Assembly (NCBI RefSeq): GCF_020880815.1
Contig: NZ_JAJITD010000007.1
Span: 1-64,000, forward strand
DNA from: Paraburkholderia sejongensis
Lineage (GTDB): Bacteria > Pseudomonadota > Gammaproteobacteria > Burkholderiales > Burkholderiaceae
DNA length: 64,000 nt
Direction: 5' to 3'
Part shown: positions 8,867-19,101 of the stretch, in pieces
How the letters are laid out: each line of letters opens with the position of its first letter
How positions within the stretch are numbered: the stretch's first letter is position 1
Program-made: the position numbers and the translations under genes
Notes under the pieces: model-generated
What the model was told of the DNA's origin: nothing
Seen by the model: the letters and a program-made list of their open reading frames with translations, nothing else
Databases searched by the model: none

Positions 8867-9820
8867 ATGGCATCTGCGATGGGAAACGAATTGCAGCATC
8901 GCACGGTGCTGCTCAACGAAGCGGTCGATGCGCTGGTCACACGCGCCGACGGCACGTATGTGGACGGCACCTTCGGCCGTGGCGGTCATAGCCGCCTCGT
9001 GCTGGAGCGGCTGGGCGAAGCGGGTCGGCTGATCTCGTTCGACAAGGATCCGCTCGCGATCGCGACGGCGCAAAAGATCACGGATCCGCGCTTCGCGATC
9101 GTGCACGAGAGTTTTGCTTCACTGCGCTCGGCGATGGCGGAGCGCGGCGTAGGGCGTGTGTCGGGTGTGTTGCTCGATCTGGGCGTGTCGTCGCCGCAGA
9201 TCGACGACCCGGAGCGGGGCTTCAGCTTCCGCGCCGAAGGCCCGCTCGACATGCGGATGGACCCGACGCGCGGCGAGTCCGCGGCGGACTGGCTCGCGCG
9301 GGCCACGGTGCAGGAACTGACGGAGGTGATACGAGATTATGGGGAAGAACGGTTTGCTTTTCAGATTGCAAAGGCGCTTGTTGCTCGCCGGGCAGAGTCC
9401 GACCGTCTTGGGCCTCTCGTCAGCACGGGCGAGCTTGCCCAAATCGTGGCTAACGTCGTCAAAACCCGTGAGAAGGGCAAGGACCCGGCAACCCGCACCT
9501 TTCAGGCTATACGGATTCACGTCAATCAAGAGCTTGCGGAGCTGCAAGTCGTTCTAGAAGCAGCATTGTCGTTGTTGGAGCAAGGGGGGCGGCTGGTGGT
9601 CATCAGCTTTCATTCGCTCGAGGACAGGATCGTCAAGCGATTCATGCAGGCGCACGCGAGCACGCCGGCGGTCGACCGCCGGCTGCCGATTCGCGCGGTC
9701 GACCTGCCCAGCCCGCCGCTCAAGATCATCGGCCGCGTGTTCGCGAGCGACGCTGAAGTCGCCGACAACCCGCGCTCCCGTTCTGCCGTGATGCGCGTGG
9801 CGGAGCGGATCGCGCCATGA
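8867..9820 (+). CDS. rsmH: 16S rRNA (cytosine1402-N4)-methyltransferase RsmH
   Basis: The 317-residue product (formerly MraW) methylates N4 of C1402 in the 16S rRNA decoding site using S-adenosylmethionine. Seen in sequence: the SAM loop [15 protein letters not shown] near residues 32-46, [12 protein letters not shown] near 104, the family motif [14 protein letters not shown] near 121, and [14 protein letters not shown] near 244. Length is typical. A second in-frame ATG at 8879 ([15 protein letters not shown]) is an alternative start that fits the family N terminus equally well. Its stop overlaps the ftsL start in an ATGA. Confidence 0.95.
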   Translation: MASAMGNELQHRTVLLNEAVDALVTRADGTYVDGTFGRGGHSRLVLERLGEAGRLISFDKDPLAIATAQKITDPRFAIVHESFASLRSAMAERGVGRVSGVLLDLGVSSPQIDDPERGFSFRAEGPLDMRMDPTRGESAADWLARATVQELTEVIRDYGEERFAFQIAKALVARRAESDRLGPLVSTGELAQIVANVVKTREKGKDPATRTFQAIRIHVNQELAELQVVLEAALSLLEQGGRLVVISFHSLEDRIVKRFMQAHASTPAVDRRLPIRAVDLPSPPLKIIGRVFASDAEVADNPRSRSAVMRVAERIAP

Positions 9821-10167
9821 ACCGCCTCAATATCTTCCTGCTGATCATCGTGATGGGCTGTGCCTTGTCGGTCGTCAATGCGACCAATCAGCAGCGTCAG
9901 ATCTTTATCCAGTTGCAGCGCGCCCAATCTCAGGAGCGCCAGCTGCAGCAGGACTATTCGCAGCTTCAATATCAGCAGAGCGCGCTGTCGAAGACCTCGC
10001 GCATCGAGCAGATCGCCACTGCGTCGCTGAAGATGCAGTCGGTTACCACCGGCCGCACCCAGTACCTGACGCTCGACGCGGGCGCCGCAAAGGCGCAGGA
10101 CGCGCCGATTCCGACTTCCGCTCCGGCCTCGGCGCCGGTCGCGACCCGTCGCGGAGGCGCGCGATGA
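9817..10167 (+). CDS. ftsL: Cell division protein FtsL
   Basis: The 116-residue bitopic protein has a short cytoplasmic tail (MNRLN), one transmembrane helix (about residues 5-22) and a periplasmic glutamine-rich coiled coil (residues 25-60), followed by an Ala/Pro-rich tail (residues 88-112). FtsL forms the FtsQLB complex that recruits and activates FtsWI. Sequence identity in this family is low, so the call rests on topology, size and its fixed place between rsmH and ftsI. Start and stop both overlap neighbours by ATGA, which indicates translational coupling. Confidence 0.9.
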   Translation: MNRLNIFLLIIVMGCALSVVNATNQQRQIFIQLQRAQSQERQLQQDYSQLQYQQSALSKTSRIEQIATASLKMQSVTTGRTQYLTLDAGAAKAQDAPIPTSAPASAPVATRRGGAR

Positions 10168-12032
10168 AAAAATCGTCGTCGGCTCACAAGAGCGTCGCTT
10201 TTTCGGCCAATCCGATCCTGTCGGTGCGTCTGCCGATGTGGCGCTCGAAACTCGTCGTGTTCCTGCTGTTCATGGCGTTCGTCGCGCTGGCCGCGCGCGC
10301 GTTCTGGATTCAGGGGCCGGGTAACGCGTTCTATCTGAAGCAGGGCGAAATCCGCTATCAGCGCCGCCTCGAATTGCCGGCCACGCGCGGCAAGATTCTC
10401 GATCGCAACGGTCTCGTGCTCGCGACGAGCCTGCCGGTGCGCGCGATCTGGGCGATTCCCGAGTCCGTGCCGGACGATCTCGGCGCGGACAAGCTGACCG
10501 CGCTCGGCAAGCTGCTCGACATGAGCGACAAGGAGTTGCGCAGGAAGCTGTCGGAAGACAAGACCTTTGTCTACGTGAAGCGCCAGGTGCCGGTCGACGT
10601 CGCGGCCAAAGTCACCGCGCTGGAAATCCCCGGCATTTACGCGCGCGACGAATACAAGCGCTTCTATCCGGAAGGCGAAATCACCGCTCATCTGATCGGC
10701 TTCACGAACGTCGAGGACGAAGGCCAGGAAGGCGTCGAGCTCGGCGACCAGAAGCTGCTGGCGGGCGTGTCGGGCAGCCGTCGCGTGATCAAGGACCGGA
10801 TCGGCCACATCATCGAGGATGTGGACGAGCAGGTCGTGCCGCACAACGGTAAGGACGTCGATCTGTCGATCGACAGCAAGATCCAGTACATCGCGTACAC
10901 GAACCTGAAAGCGGCGGTCGAGAAGTTCAAAGCGAAGGCCGGCGCGGCAATGGTGATCGACGTGCGCACCGGCGAAGTGCTGGCGCTCGTCAATTACCCG
11001 ACCTACAACCCGAACGACCGCTCGCACCTGACCGGCGACCAGCTGCGCAACCGCATCCTGACCGACACCTTCGAACCGGGCTCGATCATGAAGCCGTTCA
11101 CGGTGTCGCTCGCGCTCGACCTGCATCGCGTGACGCCGAATACACTGGTGGATACGGGCAACGGCCACTTCGTGCTGGACGGCGCGCCGATCACCGACGA
11201 CGCCGGCTTCGGCGTGCTGACGGTCGGCGGCGTGATCCAGAAGTCGAGCAACATCGGCGCGACCAAGATCGCGATGCAGCTGCGCCCGGAAGAGATGTGG
11301 AATATGTATACGAGCATCGGTCTCGGGCAGGCGCCGAAGGTCGGCTTCCCCGGCGCGGCGGCGGGCCGCCTGCGGCAGTGGAAAAACTGGCGCCGGATCG
11401 AGCAGGCGACCATGTCGTACGGCTATGGTCTGTCGGTGTCGCTGTTCCAGCTCGGCCGCGCGTACACCGCGATCGCGCACGACGGCGAAATCATGCCGGT
11501 GACGATCTTCCACACGCCGGGCGACCAGCCGGCCACCGGTCCGCAGATCTTTTCGCCGACCACCGCGCGCCAGGTGCGCGCGATGCTCGAAACCGTGGTG
11601 TCCGCGCAAGGCACGTCGCCGGACGCGGCGGTGCCCGGCTATCGCGTCGGCGGCAAGAGCGGTACCGCGTACAAGCACGGTCCGCACGGCTACGACCACT
11701 CCAAATACCGCGCGTCCTTCGTCGGCATGGCGCCGATGCCGAATCCGCGCATCGTCGTCGCGGTGTCGGTCGACGAGCCGACCGCCGGCAGCCACTTCGG
11801 CGGCCAGGTGTCCGGCCCGGTGTTCTCGGGCATCGTCGGCGATACGCTGCGCGCGCTCAACGTGCCGCCGGACATGCCGGTCAAGCAGATGGTGGTGTCC
11901 GACGACTCGGCGCCGGCCGCGCCCGGCGCGCCGGCCACCCAGGCTCAGGCGAAGAAGCAGCCCCCGAATGCCGGCGTGAAAAAGATGACCATTTCCGCCA
12001 ACACGAAGAATCACCCAGGAGTCGAGCGATGA
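10164..12032 (+). CDS. ftsI: Peptidoglycan transpeptidase FtsI (PBP3)
   Basis: The 622-residue class B penicillin-binding protein cross-links septal peptidoglycan. One transmembrane helix spans about residues 28-48, then comes the pedestal domain (PATRGKILDRNG near 72) and the transpeptidase domain with the three active-site motifs: SIMK near residue 310, SSN near 360 and KSGT near 498. The tail after about residue 570 is Ala/Pro-rich and low in complexity. It overlaps both ftsL and murE by ATGA. It works with FtsW, encoded 5.7 kb downstream. Confidence 0.96.
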   Translation: MKKSSSAHKSVAFSANPILSVRLPMWRSKLVVFLLFMAFVALAARAFWIQGPGNAFYLKQGEIRYQRRLELPATRGKILDRNGLVLATSLPVRAIWAIPESVPDDLGADKLTALGKLLDMSDKELRRKLSEDKTFVYVKRQVPVDVAAKVTALEIPGIYARDEYKRFYPEGEITAHLIGFTNVEDEGQEGVELGDQKLLAGVSGSRRVIKDRIGHIIEDVDEQVVPHNGKDVDLSIDSKIQYIAYTNLKAAVEKFKAKAGAAMVIDVRTGEVLALVNYPTYNPNDRSHLTGDQLRNRILTDTFEPGSIMKPFTVSLALDLHRVTPNTLVDTGNGHFVLDGAPITDDAGFGVLTVGGVIQKSSNIGATKIAMQLRPEEMWNMYTSIGLGQAPKVGFPGAAAGRLRQWKNWRRIEQATMSYGYGLSVSLFQLGRAYTAIAHDGEIMPVTIFHTPGDQPATGPQIFSPTTARQVRAMLETVVSAQGTSPDAAVPGYRVGGKSGTAYKHGPHGYDHSKYRASFVGMAPMPNPRIVVAVSVDEPTAGSHFGGQVSGPVFSGIVGDTLRALNVPPDMPVKQMVVSDDSAPAAPGAPATQAQAKKQPPNAGVKKMTISANTKNHPGVER

Positions 12033-13597
12033 GCGCGCTGCGCGAGCAACACCCAGCGCACCGGCAGGTCGCCGACGCTCTCGCGTGGCTGCGGGCGCGC
12101 CTGCAGCCGGGCGCGCATCTGCACGCGGACACCCGCACGCTCGCGGCCGGCGACGGCTTTTTTGCGTACGCGGTCGACGGCGCCGATAACCGCCCGCACA
12201 TCGCCGCCGCGCTCGAACGCGGCGCGGCCGCTGTGCTGGTGCAGCCCGAAGGTTTCAGCGGCACGCTCGATGCGGCCGTCGCGCAGCCGGTGCCCGCGTT
12301 GAACGAACTCGCCGGCACGATCGCGAGCGCGTGGTATCGCGATCCGAGCGACGCGATGCTCGCGGTCGGCATCACCGGCACCAACGGCAAGACCTCGTGC
12401 AGCCAGTGGATCGCGTCGGCGCTGTCGGCGCTCGGCACGCGCTGCGCGATCGTCGGTACGCTCGGCAGCGGCTTTCCGGGCCAGCTCGCGCACACCGGTT
12501 TCACGACGCCCGACGCGCCGCAACTGCAACGCAGTCTCGCGCAGTTGCGCGACGCCGGCGCGCAGGCGGTGGCGATGGAAGTGTCGTCGCATGCGCTGCA
12601 TCAGGGGCGGGTGAACGGCACCGCGTTCGATATCGCGGTGTTCACCAATCTGACCCAGGACCATCTGGACTACCACGGCACCTTCGACGCATACGAAGCG
12701 GCGAAAGCGCGCCTGTTCGCGTGGCCGGAACTGCGCGCGGCCGTGATCAATCGCGACGATGCCGCCGGTCGCCGTCTGCTCGCGAGCACGCAAGGCCACG
12801 CGCGCACGATCGCGTATGGCGTCGATCCGGCGCCGGCCGGCACCGCGCAGCAGATGCAGCAAATGCCGCCGGCCGACGCATGGCTGCTGGCGTCGAACGT
12901 GCGCGCGACCGCGACCGGCACCGCGTTTCATCTGGACACCTCGGACTGGGGCAACGCCGAAGTCGAGGTGCAGACGCTGGGTCTGTTCAACGTCAGCAAT
13001 CTGCTCGCGGTGCTCGGCGCACTGCTCGCCGCCGACGCGAAGTTCGACGCGGCGCTGGCCGAACTCGCCAAGCTCGAACCGGTGAACGGCCGCATGGAAC
13101 GTCTCGGCGGCCGGCTGCAAAACGACGAACCGCTGGTTGTAATCGATTACGCGCACACGCCCGACGCGCTCGAAAAGACCCTCGAAGCATTGCGCCCGAT
13201 CGCGACCGCGCGCGGCGGCGAACTGATCTGCATGTTCGGTTGCGGAGGCGATCGCGACGCGACCAAACGTCCGCTGATGGGCGCGATCGCCGAGCGCCTC
13301 GCTGACGGCCTCGTCATCACCAGCGACAACCCGCGCAGCGAAGATCCGCTCGCGATCATCGAACAGATCGCGGCAGGCATGCACGACGCGTCGAAGGCGC
13401 GCCGTATCGAGGACCGCGCGAGCGCGATCCTGCAAGCGATCCGCGGCGCCGCGCGCGAAGACGTGATCGTGCTGGCCGGCAAGGGCCACGAAGCCACACA
13501 GGAAATCATGGGCAAGAAACGCGCTTTCTCCGATCAGGACCACGCTCGCCTCGCACTCGCCGCGCGGGCCACGCAAGCACGCGGAGGTGGCGAATGA
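12029..13597 (+). CDS. murE: UDP-MurNAc-L-Ala-D-Glu:meso-diaminopimelate ligase MurE
   Basis: The 522-residue cytoplasmic ligase adds the third residue of the peptidoglycan stem peptide. The ATP loop [14 protein letters not shown] is near residue 114 and the substrate motif DNPRSEDP near 432. The DNPR form is that of meso-diaminopimelate enzymes, as expected for a Gram-negative. The start at 12029 overlaps the ftsI stop (ATGA). The frame is open 244 codons further upstream inside ftsI, but that part is an antisense-free shadow of ftsI and not murE. It ends in an ATGA overlap with murF. Confidence 0.95.
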   Translation: MSALREQHPAHRQVADALAWLRARLQPGAHLHADTRTLAAGDGFFAYAVDGADNRPHIAAALERGAAAVLVQPEGFSGTLDAAVAQPVPALNELAGTIASAWYRDPSDAMLAVGITGTNGKTSCSQWIASALSALGTRCAIVGTLGSGFPGQLAHTGFTTPDAPQLQRSLAQLRDAGAQAVAMEVSSHALHQGRVNGTAFDIAVFTNLTQDHLDYHGTFDAYEAAKARLFAWPELRAAVINRDDAAGRRLLASTQGHARTIAYGVDPAPAGTAQQMQQMPPADAWLLASNVRATATGTAFHLDTSDWGNAEVEVQTLGLFNVSNLLAVLGALLAADAKFDAALAELAKLEPVNGRMERLGGRLQNDEPLVVIDYAHTPDALEKTLEALRPIATARGGELICMFGCGGDRDATKRPLMGAIAERLADGLVITSDNPRSEDPLAIIEQIAAGMHDASKARRIEDRASAILQAIRGAAREDVIVLAGKGHEATQEIMGKKRAFSDQDHARLALAARATQARGGGE

Positions 13598-15006
13598 GCA
13601 TGTTCTCGCTGCGCGCGGCCGCCGCGCAAATTCCGGGCGCCACGGTAGTCGGCGACGACAGCGTGCGCTTCGAACGGGTGTCGACCGACAGCCGCAGCGC
13701 GGGCCCGGGCGATCTGTTCATCGCGATCAAGGGCGAGCGCTTCGATGCGCACGAGTTCCTGCCGCAAGTGGCCGCGCGCAACGTCGCGGCCGTGCTGGCA
13801 AGCCGCACGCCGGAGAACTGGAATGTGCCGACGCTGCGCGTCGCCGATACGCGGGTCGCGCTCGGCGCGCTGGCGCGCGGCTGGCGTCGCCAGTTCGAAT
13901 TGCCGCTGGTCGCGGTGACCGGCAGCAACGGCAAGACCACGGTCAAGGAAATGATCGCGTCGATCTTCGCCGCGGCGGTCGGCGCGGATGCGCGCCTCGC
14001 GACCGCCGGCAATTTCAACAACGACATCGGCCTGCCGCTGACGTTGTTCCGTCTGCACGCCGCGCATCGGCTCGCGGTGGTCGAACTCGGGATGAATCAT
14101 CCGGGTGAGACCGAACTGCTCGCGAAGCTCGCCGAGCCGACGGTCGCCGTCGTCAACAACGCGCAGCGCGAGCACCAGGAATTCATGGCGACCGTCGAAG
14201 CGGTCGCGCTCGAACATGCGAGCGTGATTCACGCGCTGTCGCCCGAAGGCACGGCTGTGTTCCCGGCCGACGACGCGTACGCGAGCATCTGGCGCGTCGC
14301 GGCGACCGGCAACCGCATCATGGATTTCGCGCTGAACAACGCGGAGCGCACGACCCAAGCGGCGGTGACGGGCCGCTTCGACGGCAAGCATCTGAGCGTC
14401 GAAACCCCGCACGGCCATCTCGACATCACGCTGCAGGTGCTCGGCGACCACAACGCGCACAACGCGCTGGCCGCGACCGCGGCCGCGCTGGCCGCCGGCG
14501 TATCGCTCGATGCGATCAAACGCGGTCTCGAATCGTTCGGCCCGGTGAAGGGCCGTTTGCAGGTCAAGCAGGCGGTGCTCGGCACGCTGGCCGGCGCGAC
14601 CGTGATCGACGACACCTACAACGCGAATCCCGATTCGATGCGCGCGGCAATCGACGTGCTCGCATCGCGCGCGTCGCCGCGTGTGCTCGTGATGGGCGAC
14701 ATGGGCGAAGTCGGCGACCACGGTCCGACGTTTCACCGCGAAATCGGTGCGTACGCGAAAGAGCGCGGTATCGACGCGCTGTATGCGCTCGGCGACGCAT
14801 CGCGCGACGCGTGCAGCGCATACGGCACAACCGCGCAGCACTTCGCCGAGGTCGGCGCGCTGGTCGCGCAACTCGAGCAGGCCGGCTTCGGCGCGGCCGC
14901 AACGCTTCTCGTGAAAGGCTCGCGCTTCATGCAGATGGAGCGCGTGGTGGACGCCGTTACGAGTCCACAACCCAACGCTGCGGGCAACACGCCCGCCGCA
15001 CATTGA
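13594..15006 (+). CDS. murF: UDP-MurNAc-tripeptide:D-Ala-D-Ala ligase MurF
   Basis: The 470-residue Mur ligase adds the D-Ala-D-Ala dipeptide, the last cytoplasmic step in building the pentapeptide. The ATP loop VAVTGSNGKTTVKEM lies near residue 107. Other family marks are ATAGNFNNDIGLPLTL near 138, ELGMNHPGE near 167, and DDTYNANPDSMRAAID near 344. Length is typical. It overlaps murE by ATGA and is separated from mraY by 17 bases. Confidence 0.95.
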   Translation: MSMFSLRAAAAQIPGATVVGDDSVRFERVSTDSRSAGPGDLFIAIKGERFDAHEFLPQVAARNVAAVLASRTPENWNVPTLRVADTRVALGALARGWRRQFELPLVAVTGSNGKTTVKEMIASIFAAAVGADARLATAGNFNNDIGLPLTLFRLHAAHRLAVVELGMNHPGETELLAKLAEPTVAVVNNAQREHQEFMATVEAVALEHASVIHALSPEGTAVFPADDAYASIWRVAATGNRIMDFALNNAERTTQAAVTGRFDGKHLSVETPHGHLDITLQVLGDHNAHNALAATAAALAAGVSLDAIKRGLESFGPVKGRLQVKQAVLGTLAGATVIDDTYNANPDSMRAAIDVLASRASPRVLVMGDMGEVGDHGPTFHREIGAYAKERGIDALYALGDASRDACSAYGTTAQHFAEVGALVAQLEQAGFGAAATLLVKGSRFMQMERVVDAVTSPQPNAAGNTPAAH

Positions 15007-15023
15007 AATAGAAGGACCGAAGC

Positions 15024-16193
15024 ATGCTACTGGCGCTGGCGCAATGGCTGCAGAATGACGCAACCTTCCTGCGCGTGTTCAGTTATCTGACGTTTCGCGC
15101 GGTGATGGCGACCATCACCGCGTTGTTGATCGGGCTCGTCTGCGGCCCGGCGGTGATTCGCAAGCTGACCGCGATGAAGGTCGGCCAGGCCGTGCGCAAG
15201 GACGGCCCGCAAACCCACCTCGTCAAATCCGGCACGCCGACCATGGGCGGCGTGCTGATTCTGCTCGGCATCGGCGTCGCGACGCTGCTGTGGGCCGACC
15301 TGACCAACCGCTTCATCTGGATCGTGATCCTCGTCACGTTCGGCTTCGGCGTGATCGGCTGGGTCGACGATTACCGCAAGGTCGTCTACAAGGACCCGCG
15401 AGGGATGTCGTCGCGCGAGAAGTATTTCTGGCAGTCGGTGATCGGCCTGTTCGCGGCGGTGTACCTCGCGTTCAGCGTATCCGAGGCGAACAACGTGCGG
15501 GTCTTCGATCTGTTCATGGCGTGGGTGCGCAGCGGCCTGTCGATGGGCCTGCCAGCGCGCGCCGACCTGCTGGTGCCGTTCTTCAAGTCGATCACCTATC
15601 CGCTCGGCGTGTGGGGCTTCATCGTGCTCACGTATCTCGTGATCGTCGGCGCGAGCAACGCGGTGAATCTGACCGACGGCCTCGACGGCCTCGTGATCAT
15701 GCCGGTCGTGCTGGTCGGCGCGTCGCTCGGCGTGTTCGCGTACGTGATGGGCAGCTCGGTCTACTCGAAATACCTGCTGTTTCCGCACATTCCCGGCGCG
15801 GGCGAGTTGCTGATCTTCTGTTCGGCGATGGGCGGCGCGGGGCTCGCGTTCCTGTGGTTCAACACGCACCCGGCGCAGATGTTCATGGGCGACGTCGGCG
15901 CGCTCGCGCTAGGCGGCGCGCTCGGCACCGTCGCGGTGATCGTGCGCCAGGAAATCGTGCTGTTCATCATGGGCGGCATTTTCGTCGCCGAAACGCTGTC
16001 GGTGATGTTGCAGGTCACGTGGTTCAAATACACCAAGCGCCGTTACGGCGAAGGGCGGCGCTTTTTCAAGATGGCGCCGCTGCATCACCATTTCGAATTG
16101 TCCGGCTGGAAGGAAACCCAGGTGGTGGTGCGGTTCTGGATCATCACGTTGATGCTGTGTCTGTTCGGTTTGTCCACACTCAAGCTGCGTTGA
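15024..16193 (+). CDS. mraY: Phospho-MurNAc-pentapeptide translocase MraY
   Basis: The 389-residue inner-membrane enzyme transfers phospho-MurNAc-pentapeptide to undecaprenyl phosphate, making lipid I. About ten transmembrane helices can be read. The catalytic motifs are GWVDDYRKV near residue 112, NLTDGLDGL near 216 with its aspartates, [10 protein letters not shown] near 291, and [13 protein letters not shown] near 352. The proposed substrate motif [18 protein letters not shown] appears near 59. The segment [17 protein letters not shown] around residues 166-185 looks like a loop expansion relative to E. coli MraY (360 residues). I believe it is common in Burkholderiales. Confidence 0.96.
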   Translation: MLLALAQWLQNDATFLRVFSYLTFRAVMATITALLIGLVCGPAVIRKLTAMKVGQAVRKDGPQTHLVKSGTPTMGGVLILLGIGVATLLWADLTNRFIWIVILVTFGFGVIGWVDDYRKVVYKDPRGMSSREKYFWQSVIGLFAAVYLAFSVSEANNVRVFDLFMAWVRSGLSMGLPARADLLVPFFKSITYPLGVWGFIVLTYLVIVGASNAVNLTDGLDGLVIMPVVLVGASLGVFAYVMGSSVYSKYLLFPHIPGAGELLIFCSAMGGAGLAFLWFNTHPAQMFMGDVGALALGGALGTVAVIVRQEIVLFIMGGIFVAETLSVMLQVTWFKYTKRRYGEGRRFFKMAPLHHHFELSGWKETQVVVRFWIITLMLCLFGLSTLKLR

Positions 16194-16223
16194 GCGGCGC
16201 GCGAAGTCTAGAAAGGGAAGGCG

Positions 16224-17735
16224 ATGTTCGGCGAGAAGTTTCGGGATCGGCAAAAGCCGATGGTGCTCGTGCTGGGACTGGGTGAATCCGGTCTCGCGAT
16301 GGCGCGCTGGTGCGCGCGGCACGGCTGTCGGCTGCGGGTGGCCGATACGCGCGAGGTGCCGCCGAACCTGTCGGCGCTCGAAGCACATCGGGTCGATGCC
16401 GAGTTCGTCGGCGGCCCGTTCTCGCCGGTGCTGCTCGAAGGCGTCGAACTGGTCGCGATCAGCCCGGGGCTGTCGCCGCTCGCCGCCGATCTGCTGCCGC
16501 TGATCAGCGCCGCGCGCGAGCAGGGCATTGCGGTGTGGGGCGAGCTCGAACTGTTCCAGCAGGCGCTGCGCACGCTCGGCGAGTCGGGCTACGCGCCGAA
16601 GGTGATCGCGATCACCGGCACCAATGGCAAGACCACCACCACGAGCCTGACCGGCTTGCTGTGCGAACGCGCGGGCAAGAAGGTCGCGGTCGCGGGCAAT
16701 ATCAGCCCGTCGCTGCTCGACAAGCTCAGCGATGCGATCGACCAGACCGCGCTGCCCGACGTCTGGGTGCTCGAACTGTCGAGCTTCCAGCTGGAGACCT
16801 CGCACACGTTTACGCCGGATGCGGCGGCGGTGCTGAACATCACGCAGGATCACCTCGACTGGCACGGCGGGCTCGATGCATACGCGGCCGCGAAGGGCCG
16901 CATCTTCGGTACACAGACCATGCGCGTGCTCAATCGCGACGACGCCCGTGTGATGGCGCTGGCGGACACGGCCGGCGACGCCGAGGTCGTCACGTTCGGC
17001 GTGACCGAGCCGCACAACGTTGGCGACTACGGTCTGCTGCGCGACAACGGAATGGTCTGGCTGGCGCTCGCGCACGACCGCGACGCGAGCGACGAACCGG
17101 CGCCGAAGCGGCGTCGCAAGAACGAAGCGGCCGCGACGCCGGATATCGCACTGAAGCGCCTGATGCCCGCCGACGCATTGCGCATTCGCGGGCTGCATAA
17201 CGCCGCCAACGCGCTGGCCGCGTACGCGCTCGCGCGCGCGGTCGGCCTGCCCGGCGCGCCGCTGCTGCACGGCCTGCGCGAGTATCGCGGCGAGCCGCAC
17301 CGGGTGGAACTGATCGCGTCGATCGACGGGATCGACTACGTGGACGACAGCAAGGGCACCAACGTCGGCGCGACGGTTGCCGCGCTCGACGGTCTCGCGC
17401 AGCGCATCGTGCTGATCGCCGGCGGCGACGGCAAGGGCCAGGCATTCGAGCCGCTCGCCGCGCCGGTGATGCGCTGGTGCCGCGCGGTGATGCTGATCGG
17501 CCGCGACGCGCCGCAGATTCGCGCGGCGCTCGAACACACCGGCATCGCGATGACCGATCACGCGACGCTCGAAGAAGCGACGCGCGCGGCCACTGCAATT
17601 GCGCAGCCGGGCGACGCGGTGCTGCTGTCGCCCGCGTGCGCGAGCTTCGACATGTTCAAGGGTTACGCGCACCGGGCGGCGGTGTTCCGCGGCACGGTCG
17701 AAGAAATCGCGGCCGAACGGGGGACGATGATATGA
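16224..17735 (+). CDS. murD: UDP-MurNAc-L-alanine:D-glutamate ligase MurD
   Basis: The 503-residue ligase adds D-glutamate to UDP-MurNAc-L-Ala. The ATP loop is [14 protein letters not shown] near residue 129. Other family motifs are LELSSFQLE near 190, [13 protein letters not shown] near 205, and [17 protein letters not shown] near 372. It is longer than E. coli MurD (438). Part of the excess is a charged insert with [11 protein letters not shown] near residue 293, which looks like a surface loop. An RBS (GAAAGGGAAGG) precedes the start. The stop overlaps the ftsW start in ATGATATGA. Confidence 0.94.
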   Translation: MFGEKFRDRQKPMVLVLGLGESGLAMARWCARHGCRLRVADTREVPPNLSALEAHRVDAEFVGGPFSPVLLEGVELVAISPGLSPLAADLLPLISAAREQGIAVWGELELFQQALRTLGESGYAPKVIAITGTNGKTTTTSLTGLLCERAGKKVAVAGNISPSLLDKLSDAIDQTALPDVWVLELSSFQLETSHTFTPDAAAVLNITQDHLDWHGGLDAYAAAKGRIFGTQTMRVLNRDDARVMALADTAGDAEVVTFGVTEPHNVGDYGLLRDNGMVWLALAHDRDASDEPAPKRRRKNEAAATPDIALKRLMPADALRIRGLHNAANALAAYALARAVGLPGAPLLHGLREYRGEPHRVELIASIDGIDYVDDSKGTNVGATVAALDGLAQRIVLIAGGDGKGQAFEPLAAPVMRWCRAVMLIGRDAPQIRAALEHTGIAMTDHATLEEATRAATAIAQPGDAVLLSPACASFDMFKGYAHRAAVFRGTVEEIAAERGTMI

Positions 17736-18991
17736 GCTGGTCGGAACGTTTCGGCTCGCGCGAGGCCGCCGGCAACGGCGGCGCGACGCGCTCCACGCGC
17801 GGCGGCGGCAGCGGTCTGGCGAGCGCGGTCAACGGCGTGCGGCCGCTGCGCTCGCGCATGCTCGACTACGACCACTCGCTGCTGTGGGTGGTCGTTGCGC
17901 TGCTGGGTCTCGGCATCGTGATGGTGTATTCGGCGTCGATCGCGATGCCCGATTCGCCGAAGTACTCGTCGTACCGCGACTGGGCGTTCCTCGTGCGCCA
18001 GATCATCTTCGTCGTGATGGGTTCGGTGATCGGCGTGGTGTCGTTCCGCGTGCCGATTTCGACGTGGGACAAGTACGCGCCGAAGCTGTTTCTGATTTCA
18101 CTGGTCGCGCTCGTGATCGTGCTGATTCCGCACGTCGGCAAGGGCGTGAACGGCGCGCGCCGCTGGATTCCGCTCGGCATCACGAACATGCAGCCGTCTG
18201 AAATCATGAAGCTCGCGGTGACGATCTACGCGGCGAACTACACGGTGCGCAAGCAGGAATACATGCACAGCTTCGCGAAGGGCTTTCTGCCGATGGCCGT
18301 CGCGGTGGGGCTCGTCGGCATGCTGCTGCTGCTCGAGCCGGACATGGGCGCGTTCATGGTGATCGCCGCGATCGCGATGGGCGTGCTGTTTCTCGGCGGC
18401 GTGAACGGCAAGCTGTTCGGCGGCCTGGTGGCGACCGCGGTGGGCACCTTCACGCTGCTGGTGTGGGCGTCGCCGTGGCGGCGCGAACGGATCTTCGCGT
18501 ATCTCGATCCGTGGGACGACCGCTACGCTCAGGGCAAGGCCTACCAGCTGACGCACTCGCTGATCGCATTCGGCCGCGGCGAGTGGTTCGGTGTCGGCCT
18601 CGGCGGCAGTGTCGAGAAGCTCAACTATCTGCCGGAAGCGCATACCGACTTCATCCTTGCGGTGATCGGCGAGGAACTCGGTTTCGTGGGCGTGCTGGTC
18701 GTGATCCTGATGTTCTACTGGATCGTGCGCCGCTCGTTCGAGATCGGCCGTCAGGCGCTCGCGCTCGACCGCACGTTCGCGGGTCTGGTCGCGAAGGGCG
18801 TCGGCATCTGGTTCGGCGCGCAGACCTTCATCAACATGGGCGTGAACCTCGGCCTGCTGCCGACCAAGGGTCTGACCTTGCCGCTCGTCAGTTACGGCGG
18901 CTCGGGCATCGTGCTGAACTGCGTGGCGATCGCGGTGCTGATGCGGGTGGATTATGAAAATCGTGTGTTGATGCGTGGGGGGAAGGTATGA
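17732..18991 (+). CDS. ftsW: Peptidoglycan glycosyltransferase FtsW
   Basis: The 419-residue SEDS-family polymerase links lipid II into glycan strands at the septum together with FtsI. After a Gly/Ser/Arg-rich cytoplasmic tail of about 45 residues come about ten transmembrane segments. Typical motifs are VMVYSASIA near 64, GARRWI near 144, [10 protein letters not shown] near 197, and [14 protein letters not shown] near 380. ATG 17732, overlapping the murD stop, is preferred over the longer upstream frame, which lies inside murD. The protein ends in RGGKV. The same five residues end the small ORF that follows, which points to a local duplication. Confidence 0.95.
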   Translation: MSWSERFGSREAAGNGGATRSTRGGGSGLASAVNGVRPLRSRMLDYDHSLLWVVVALLGLGIVMVYSASIAMPDSPKYSSYRDWAFLVRQIIFVVMGSVIGVVSFRVPISTWDKYAPKLFLISLVALVIVLIPHVGKGVNGARRWIPLGITNMQPSEIMKLAVTIYAANYTVRKQEYMHSFAKGFLPMAVAVGLVGMLLLLEPDMGAFMVIAAIAMGVLFLGGVNGKLFGGLVATAVGTFTLLVWASPWRRERIFAYLDPWDDRYAQGKAYQLTHSLIAFGRGEWFGVGLGGSVEKLNYLPEAHTDFILAVIGEELGFVGVLVVILMFYWIVRRSFEIGRQALALDRTFAGLVAKGVGIWFGAQTFINMGVNLGLLPTKGLTLPLVSYGGSGIVLNCVAIAVLMRVDYENRVLMRGGKV

Positions 18992-19101
18992 GCCCCATGC
19001 AGCAACGCACGATTTCGGCGAAGGCTAACTTCGTGCGCAACGCGCGCGAAGTTAAGCGCAGCGGCCGGAGCCAAAATCGATCGCGTGGAGGGAAGGTATG
19101 A
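18988..19101 (+). CDS. 37-residue ORF between ftsW and murG (derived from murG start duplication)
   Basis: This frame starts at an ATG overlapping the ftsW stop (ATGA) and ends in a TGA overlapping the murG start (again ATGA). A purine-rich GGGGGGAAGG lies just upstream. The peptide begins [12 protein letters not shown], resembling the murG start MTLARQRTL, and ends RGGKV like FtsW. It is very basic (about ten Arg/Lys in 37). It may simply carry ribosomes from ftsW to murG, may be a remnant, or may be a small protein. Known function: none that I recognise. Confidence 0.4.
   Translation: MSPMQQRTISAKANFVRNAREVKRSGRSQNRSRGGKV
19026..19054 (+). other. Near-perfect hairpin between ftsW and murG
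   Basis: TAACTTCGTGCGC (19026-19038) pairs with GCGCGCGAAGTTA (19042-19054) around a 3-nt loop. The 13-bp stem has a single T-G wobble. It lies inside the 37-codon ORF, with no T run after it, so it is not a standard terminator. It may slow RNA decay or ribosomes, and could modulate murG relative to ftsW. Confidence 0.6.

Noticed and set aside
9972..12014. A minus-strand frame of 680 codons opposite ftsI
   Set aside because: Antisense shadow of ftsI caused by high GC at third positions; no motif, no ribosome binding site.
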